From assembly GCA_963678705.1 (NCBI GenBank), contig OY783204.1, positions 16,564,759 to 16,628,758 on the forward strand: a DNA stretch of 64,000 nucleotides, given 5' to 3'. The stretch comes from Panorpa germanica. Taxonomy: Eukaryota; Arthropoda; Insecta; Mecoptera; Panorpidae. The position numbers and the translations under genes are program-made. Positions within the stretch are counted from its first letter, which is position 1. Every line of letters starts with the position of its first letter. Positions 57,115-64,000 of the stretch are shown one piece after another. The notes under the pieces are model-generated. The model was given only the letters and a program-made list of their open reading frames with translations. It made no database searches and had not been told where the DNA came from.

Positions 57115-58185
57115 TTTTAAATTACATTACTGCGATTTCAACAGCTATGTTATATTTCGCATTAATTGTAAAATAACGATTGTGTATTTTGTAGATTTGT
57201 TTGTTTCATAGTTCATTTGCTGTGCTGCAAGGTATTTCAACAGTGTGGAAGAATTTAAATTTGGGAAAAAATGGAAATCTGAGGGAAATAGTTTGTATGT
57301 TCCAGTACTTCATAAAGCTTTGTGGACACGTCCATTGTCTTGATGGAAGATGATTTTTTCTTCTGTAAGGCGGGTCTCCTTTCATGTATCTACTTTTGTG
57401 TTCACTTTCGTTAGAAGGCTAGAACAGATTTTTAGTTATTGCTTTACCGTTTTCATGATAGTTGATCAAGAACATTCCTTTTGTATCCCAAACCACTAAC
57501 ACTGTAGGATGCGGATGGAACTCATGCAAAATGTAACTGACGTATTCTCTTCACATCCATACAGTATTAGCTATTTTACCTTCGTGCGATGATCTTCCGA
57601 AAACATATCGTACATGATGGGGTTACAGTTTTCGGACACTTTCATGGTAAAATAGAAGTTGCAGAATCACCATACACAGTTACGATCCTCGCATGAATTT
57701 CAGTGTTAAACCTTTTTCTACAATGAATATTATCATTGTACAATACTCGGTTTTTCCATGTCAAACGACACAAATACCGTCCTAACTGATTAAGGCTTAG
57801 ACCCCATTGAGGAATAATTCCACAGAAAAAAGCGAATTCTGTAACACATGGAATCATATGAACAAGCACACATCAAAGGTTTTAATTCTACATGGAAAAA
57901 ATATCTACAGATTTCTACAAATTTCACTGAGGTTTTTTCTTTATCTTTTTTTATAGAACATATAGTTGAATGAGGATGCACACACTTCGGAATTAATTCT
58001 GCTTTCTTATCGGCGTATTTCTTTGGAGCAGTATGCCATCTGTATTAGCTCTTAAACGACTGTATGCAACCAACTGCTGGCTGGAATGGATTGAAATTTC
58101 ATAACGCGTCTAGTTACACACGAGAAAACCATTGCAAGTAATACTGTAATTTATAGGCGCGGCCGAGAACTTTTCAGACCACCCT
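57115..58185 (-). pseudogene. mariner element with broken transposase
   Basis: The right end, read inward on the minus strand, is CAGGGTGGTCTGAAAAG, a mariner-type terminus. Minus-strand scraps then match mariner transposase: GMFLINYHENGKAI (the block after the first catalytic Asp) at about 57460 and KIIFHQDNGRVHKAL (the second catalytic Asp block) at about 57350. Frames shift between them. The left end was not found. Confidence 0.65.
57130..57212 (+). repeat. dispersed repeat shared with 61061-61143
   Basis: TGCGATTTCAACAGCTATG and following TCGCATTAATTGTAA, GTAGATTTGTTTGTTT recur in order at 61061-61143 with about one change in eight. The nature of the element is unknown. Confidence 0.6.
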
Positions 58186-58189
58186 GTTA

Positions 58190-59240
58190 TTGTTATCAAA
58201 TTGTAAATATCTCCGTTAATGTTTTTATCTTTTTTAAAACATAAAAAAAGTAATATAAACATATCTTTTTAGACAGCTGACTACATCAATCATCTACACT
58301 GACGGACACTCGCATCGAAATCAAACTGTAGGAAATTATTCTCCTTTGCCAGAACAACAATCTTAGAATTCGAGTGAATCCAACACCGGGACTGTGCGAA
58401 AACCAACATTGGCACCATCTATGGTCCAAAAAACATTGTACAATTGTTTTGATATTTTTTCTTGGAAAATATAGATATACCTATCTGTTATATCCCCCCT
58501 ATTACCTCCACTTTAAGACATTCTGATTCTCCATCACCAAAACGTGTTCATCGCATAACCTCGCTCATTACTCCTTACACTCCATGGCCATCGCACCAAG
58601 ACAAACCTTTTCAATACCATCCACTACTTACATCCATTACTAAACACACCAAATTATTCATCCTTTGCACATTCACATTGATCCACATTCAATATAACTT
58701 ACAATTCTAACAACATCACAACCAAATCAAGAATAATTATACGTCACAGCAAGATCGCCAACGCCTCGATTCTTTACTTCGTTTCACTTTTAATAAAGTT
58801 TCAAATATCTAATTTAAAACTAATAACTCTCAGAACACAATTGCAGAAAATTAAAACAAAAAACTACATTATGATACAAAAGGTTGTCAAACCCTACAAC
58901 ACGTGGGTTGAAGATTGGAAAATGTTGGAGAGTGTTCACTGAAAAATGTCATTTAGTGAAAAACTATTACTAGATTTATTCTTAAAACATAGATATTATT
59001 GTAATGCTAAGTATTTTATTCGAGAATCATCAAGTAACAACCTTAAACTTTTCTATAATTGTGTATTTATTATTTTTATTCAATATTAAATAGAAATTTG
59101 TTAGTAAAACTAAGAAAATAATCAAAATAGAAATTTAAACGGTAAATGGCTTTTAATAGTAATGATAAATAAACTTTAAAAAATACCGTAAACGGAATTC
59201 TCTGTTACGAGCACCAAAGATTTGAATTTTCTTTTTTTAT
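58190..59240. other. no gene recognised; pyrimidine-biased plus strand
   Basis: About 58490-58700 is rich in C, T and A on the plus strand, the mirror of the purine bias of the LINE fragments, and may be an old minus-strand LINE remnant. No motif is clear. Confidence 0.35.
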
Positions 59241-59244
59241 TTAT

Positions 59245-59430
59245 TTAATTTATTTAACGTCCTCCTATTTCCGATGCTGAATCCTATCACTGACGAACAC
59301 CTATAATGTTAGCAGTTTTTATGGTATTGTGGCCTTATATAAGTGTACTACATTGCTGACTAATAAGTTTATGATTGTATGAACACAATCAATTTAACTT
59401 AATAACAACCAAATCCAAAAAATATAACAA
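59245..59430 (-). repeat. tRNA-derived SINE body
   Basis: On the minus strand it shares TAAACTTATTAGTCAGCAATG, GGCCACAATACCATAAAA and TCGGAAATAGGAGGACGTT-type blocks with the copy at 19237 and ends in AAATAAATTAAATAAA. The tRNA head is absent. Confidence 0.7.
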
Positions 59431-60440
59431 GATTTAAAATTAATAGTGAATAAATAGGTAGCTATGCACATATTCATATATCCTCTAAAAAAGTGATAGT
59501 ATGTCAAAAATAATTTATAAAATTAGCTATTATTTATTACATTTACACGAAAAACGACCCCGACTTGAACTTTATTAAAATATTAAGAAAAACATTAAAA
59601 AAATAATAATTAACTAAGGGGCTATCCATAAATTACGTCACACAAATTTCCTATAATTTGGACCACTCCCCCCGTCATTGTTACACTTTGTCATATTTTA
59701 CTTTGTCTATGAAACAAGAAATTCTACGTGATCAAAAGTAATTTGTTTCATTCCCTAGTAACAGTAGCATTATGGTAATATATTTTAGTACAAAAAGTAA
59801 ACAACAAGTGAGTTTAATTCGAGATAAATAATACTAGTAGTAAGAATTTAAATCTTTCTTAAAATAAAAACCATTCGCTGTATCCGGCAAAACAAAAAAA
59901 ATTATCTTATACAAACGAAGGCTGGTGTCAGACTAATAGGTCCGCAGATACGGGGGAACCAGCAATCGAAAGTGAAGGATTCATTTATTCCACACCTTGT
60001 ATCTCCTTCATCTATTGCACACAACCTAAAATGACTTAGTATTTAATTTGGTCGCAGTCGGATGAATTTATTATCCGTAGTCGGATGCTATCTAACCGAC
60101 TCTGTAGCACTGATCTTTTTATAAGAATTTCGTTTCACGTTTAGTGCACAGTAACTTAATTGCTAAAATGTTTTGGATCCCTACGATCACTGTCGCCAAA
60201 GTATACATCTAAAATAAATCTTAGAAGATAACAATGATATGTCATTATTCTATATAATATGCACTTGTTAAAATGTAAACAAAATCCAGGTAAAACTGAA
60301 ACTACGTGTAACAAAAAGCATGACTTGGCTAATTTCAGTAGTTCTATTGTCCTCTGTTTCAATGTCGGTTACTTGACTGTAAGTTGGTATTTCATCAGAT
60401 CTAAATACGCTCCCAATTAATTTACTGAAGTGCCTTAGCT
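59431..60440. other. no feature recognised
   Basis: AT-rich intergenic sequence. Confidence 0.45.
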
Positions 60441-60442
60441 TA

Positions 60443-60800
60443 AGCTGATATCAGACGTTCATTCGAGTGAACCTTTCATTGCATGTTCACACACCACAGA
60501 CGAAAATGAACATTAATTCGGCATTATGCTCTACTATGTCGTCGAACGATGTTATGCGTATTGGAATTCGTTTGGTTTGTTATCAAACGAATGAATGAGT
60601 GAATGTTCACTTTGTGTTTAGACGTTTCATTTTTCGCTCATTCGCCATCTGCGGAGCGCGAGGGAATAATGCCGAATAAACATATCCAACATCAATTCGC
60701 TAATGAATTCATTTGGTACTTTTGATTCATCTTGTGTTCAGACAGTTCATTTCTAATGAAAATCAAAAATGAACAAAAAGTGAATTGTCTGATATCAGCT
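60443..60800. mobile_element. MITE family G, TTA-flanked
   Basis: Terminal repeats AGCTGATATCAGAC and GTCTGATATCAGCT are perfect complements, each flanked by TTA. About 358 bases with internal repeats of GTTCA/TGAAC. The TTA target suggests PIF/Harbinger. Only one copy was seen here. Confidence 0.8.
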
Positions 60801-61060
60801 TTAGAAGTGTCCAATCGTTAATAAGTGTTTAATTGCGACGCCGACTTTTATGTAGGGTGTATTCGAGTTATTTCAAATCAGTACATTTTATCATTAGATG
60901 AAGCGTCTACTTTAATGAGTATCAATACACCACTGTACCGAGAATAATAAAAGTGCATATTATATACATAAATAAAATATAGATCAAACTGATGAGTGCA
61001 CTATGACCTACTCCCCTTCACAGCGGATCACTGCCGGGTTGCCTATAATATTTTTTTTAT

Positions 61061-61143
61061 TATATTACTATGATTTCAACAGCTAGGTGATTATCTCGCA
61101 TTAATTGTAATATAATAATTGTGTGTTTTATAAATTTGTTTAT
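61061..61143 (+). repeat. dispersed repeat shared with 57130-57212
   Basis: TATGATTTCAACAGCTAGG, CTCGCATTAATTGTAATA, GTGTGTTTTATAAATTTG in the same order as at 57130. Confidence 0.6.
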
Positions 61144-61149
61144 TTATAT

Positions 61150-64000
61150 GGTTGATGTATTCTTTTATTTTTTATTTGCTTATCATTTGATGAGTTAATT
61201 CTTTGCCAGTCATGGAATACATTTATTTCATCTCGAGAGAATCTTACCCGGACCTAAACATAGCTGAGAGACTACGACTTAACTACCTCAGCCACCCAGA
61301 GGACTTTTAAACAATTTCATTGAGTTGTTTCGAAGATAAAATATAATTTCAAAGAGAGTTATGTAAAAAAAACTAAATTTATCTAAAAACCTAAAATTTT
61401 TGGGTTGCCATTTCTCCCTTCGCTGCAAACTCTTGCTAACCACGTGTAAACAAGTATAACTTTGTTAAATTTTTATGTTCATAATGTATCATACAGCTTG
61501 CACACTGCGTCCTTGTCTAATGGACGATGCGGTGCACTAAAGCTATCTCACTCTTATGTAATTTTAACAGTTAGCAACCTCTATTTGCGGGCTATATACA
61601 TTTACTTATGCAAACGTGATCTATCGTGCAGAAATAAAAATTAGTTTTAATTTGATATATAAATGATTAAGATACACGTTATATTCTTTATCTCTATAAT
61701 TGCTTTCTAGTCTATCTAAAACTACCTATTTTTAGCTCACTCGCAAAATCAATTTTCGGGCTGGAATCTTCCTTATATCTCATATGGAAAATATTTTATC
61801 TAAAAACTGAGTGAAAACTAAAATTGAAAAACTTACTTTTTAGACTAAATCTCAGTTATGCCATAACTGACAATTTAATAGGACGAGATCCGACTGCGTG
61901 ATTACTACTGATTGCTGCAAGTATTTTTAATTACTTTGACACATTGCGTCCTTGTTTGATTAACGATGTGATGCGGTAACTCTCTCCCGCTCTTTTTTTA
62001 GCAATGAACGTTGTTGACTAAATTTTTTATTTTGATTAAAAAACAGTAGTCGGTTCTGCACTATCAAAATTTGCACCTAAAAGACTTTTTTTAAGTGTAA
62101 AGGTAAACATTCACTTATTCTCTTTACAGAGTAACTATTGAATCCATTAATTTCCAGCTCCTGACAGACTCAGATAATATAAAATCATATCTTCTACATC
62201 TATAAGTTTAATAAATATGTTTACTTAAATAGAAAATGATTTATTAAATGTAATTTGTCCGTGATATATGTTTGAATAAATTTATTTTACATTTTTTATA
62301 TTGATAATAAATACAGAACTATATTTAGCACCTTGGGGCCCAACGCTGAAAAGCTCCACGAGTTTGCTGTCCAAACCATTTATATTCAAATGTATTTTTG
62401 TATTTTAAAAAAAAATATAATTTATGGTATAAACATAATATATATATTTTTTTGACTTGTAATCATCCTAAGTATTCCTTATCAAAAGTATTTGCCTTTA
62501 TGATGCAACTGATAAGAAATTTCAAAGAAATATATTTTTAAATAAAAATTATAGATTTAATCATATTTCGTGCTAATAATATTTGAACACAAATTATAGA
62601 ACCATGGAAATGATTGAACCCATATATGATAGTATTTTATTCATGTAAAGAAATTATATTTATTTAGTTGGTGACACTGACCGGAGATATAAGAACTGCT
62701 TTCTAGTCAAATGACCTAACGGTTTATATCAGTTATATCTACTTTCATTGCAGTGTGTGCCAGCGGCCAACACAGTTGATATTTAGATCTGACAGAACTT
62801 CATGTGCATTAAGTTAAGTTATTATAAAATTAGATAAAAGGAATTTGACAATTTAAATAATAATCTTTAAATGTCATTTCTTTGATTTCAGGTAAGACAG
62901 TATGATTTAAGTTAAACAGAGTAATTATTATAATGTAAAGTCTTTGATTTCAGAAGCAACACATATGTTTGATTAAAAATTTACAATTTCTAAAATGTCT
63001 GATATTCATATATGCGCCCATGCACGGATTTGAGAGAGGGCAGGCAGGGCTACTGGCCCGAGGCCTCCACAATAGAGATAAAAACAATACATTTTTGAAA
63101 GACTTCACAGAAAAAAATTGTTTCTTTTATACGGAAAATAATTAGGGGCCTCCACACCTCTAAATGCGGCACTGTATGCGCTGTCCACTGAGTACAGTAA
63201 CGTATGTATAACTGCATGCTACCTCGTGCAGTTCATAGTCGTTCAAATGAAATGTCTATTTTATCAGCTACAAATGACGAAACCACTCTATCTGTCGGAA
63301 TACAAATGAAGATAAAGTTGATGCGAACTACAATTGATGTACAATAGTGATATAGTTCAAATTACGAGAGTTCAGCGGCGACTCAGACTTAAAACATAAG
63401 TTGTGGGGTATAAACTGCCGATATAACTAAAAAGTACTGACTTATTTTTCACTAACGAATATAGAAAGCAATAAGATAAAATTCATTATCGTATTATAGA
63501 TTTATACCGATCTTATAACCTCTTTTAAGTATAAGTCGCCGCCGAACTATCGTGATTCGGACTATAGAACGTCACAAAACAGGACACTTCACCAAATTGT
63601 TTATTGAGTTTAAATGATTTGTTCAGACTTGTTTTAAAACCTATCAAATATTCACTACTAGAACAATCAAATATGAGTTAGGTTACTAGAGTTACTTGTT
63701 TACTATAACATAAATACTTGGCAAAATTGGGTAAATTATGGGTAATAAACGTTCTGATACGTTCATACTGAGCATTGTAGGTTATGTTTACTGTCATAGT
63801 CTTCAACGTATGTATGAAAGGCACCCCGAAGCAAATTTTCGGACGCTTTGATCTGTTCTATTTTACTATTTTTCCTATTTTCTTATTTTTTACTGTTCCA
63901 CTTTATATTATTTCTTGTATGGACTTTTTATGCAGACATGCGTACTCATACACAAAATCCGAATAATTTGACCTGAACAACCATATGTGAACATTACATT
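61150..64000. other. no gene recognised
   Basis: AT-rich. At about 63013-63178 a degraded repeat with GGCCTCCA at both ends and a terminal GCGGCACTG (CAGTGCCGC inverted) may be an old hAT-type MITE. A 60-codon frame at 63784 has a hydrophobic run only. Confidence 0.4.

Noticed and set aside
1..64000. CRISPR arrays, operons, riboswitches or prokaryotic defence islands
   Set aside because: Spliced insect genes and animal transposons fill the window; no direct-repeat spacer array or operon arrangement was seen.

Overview
The window is nuclear DNA of an insect, AT-rich and about two-thirds intron or intergenic repeat. The case rests on spliced genes with GT-AG introns, an insect-type digestive or moulting-type M14 carboxypeptidase, a TAB2/TAB3 adaptor, the splicing factor SYF2, and a dense load of animal transposons (mariner, Tigger/pogo, PIF/Harbinger, Helitron, LINE, tRNA-SINE). 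The order of insect cannot be fixed from the sequence alone; the LINE fragments resemble a type I associate with ants and other Hymenoptera, but that is only an impression.

Layout. 1-800: mariner and Tigger transposase remnants. 852-21430 (+): a six-exon zinc carboxypeptidase of 464 residues whose S1' residue (Asp409) predicts cleavage after Arg/Lys (carboxypeptidase B type). Its five introns are largely transposons. 22738-23247 (-): first coding exon of an unrecognised acidic protein, head to head with SYF2. 23806-24507 (+): intronless SYF2. 24791-52907 (-): TAB2/TAB3 orthologue in five exons (CUE domain, proline-rich linker, coiled coil, NZF zinc finger), all introns phase 1, with an intron of about 25 kb and a possible alternative C-terminus. 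SYF2 and TAB2 converge, with poly(A) signals about 180 bp apart. 52908-64000: sequence upstream of TAB2 with repeats and a mariner remnant; no further gene was recognised.

The genes are housekeeping, signalling and secreted-enzyme genes with no evident joint pathway. I found no prokaryote-like defence or biosynthetic system. The most informative material is the repeat landscape. One MITE family (called A here, ends ATGGGCTTGTGTCC) occurs in ordinary form and as two opposite fold-back forms, one with two left ends and one with two right ends. Two different Helitron families are inserted in these fold-backs, and their exact A^T insertion points can be proved from undisturbed MITE A copies elsewhere in the window. 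One Helitron copy has two 3' ends in inverted orientation. TTAA-flanked MITEs are nested in themselves, and a tRNA-derived SINE is flanked by an 11-bp target duplication.
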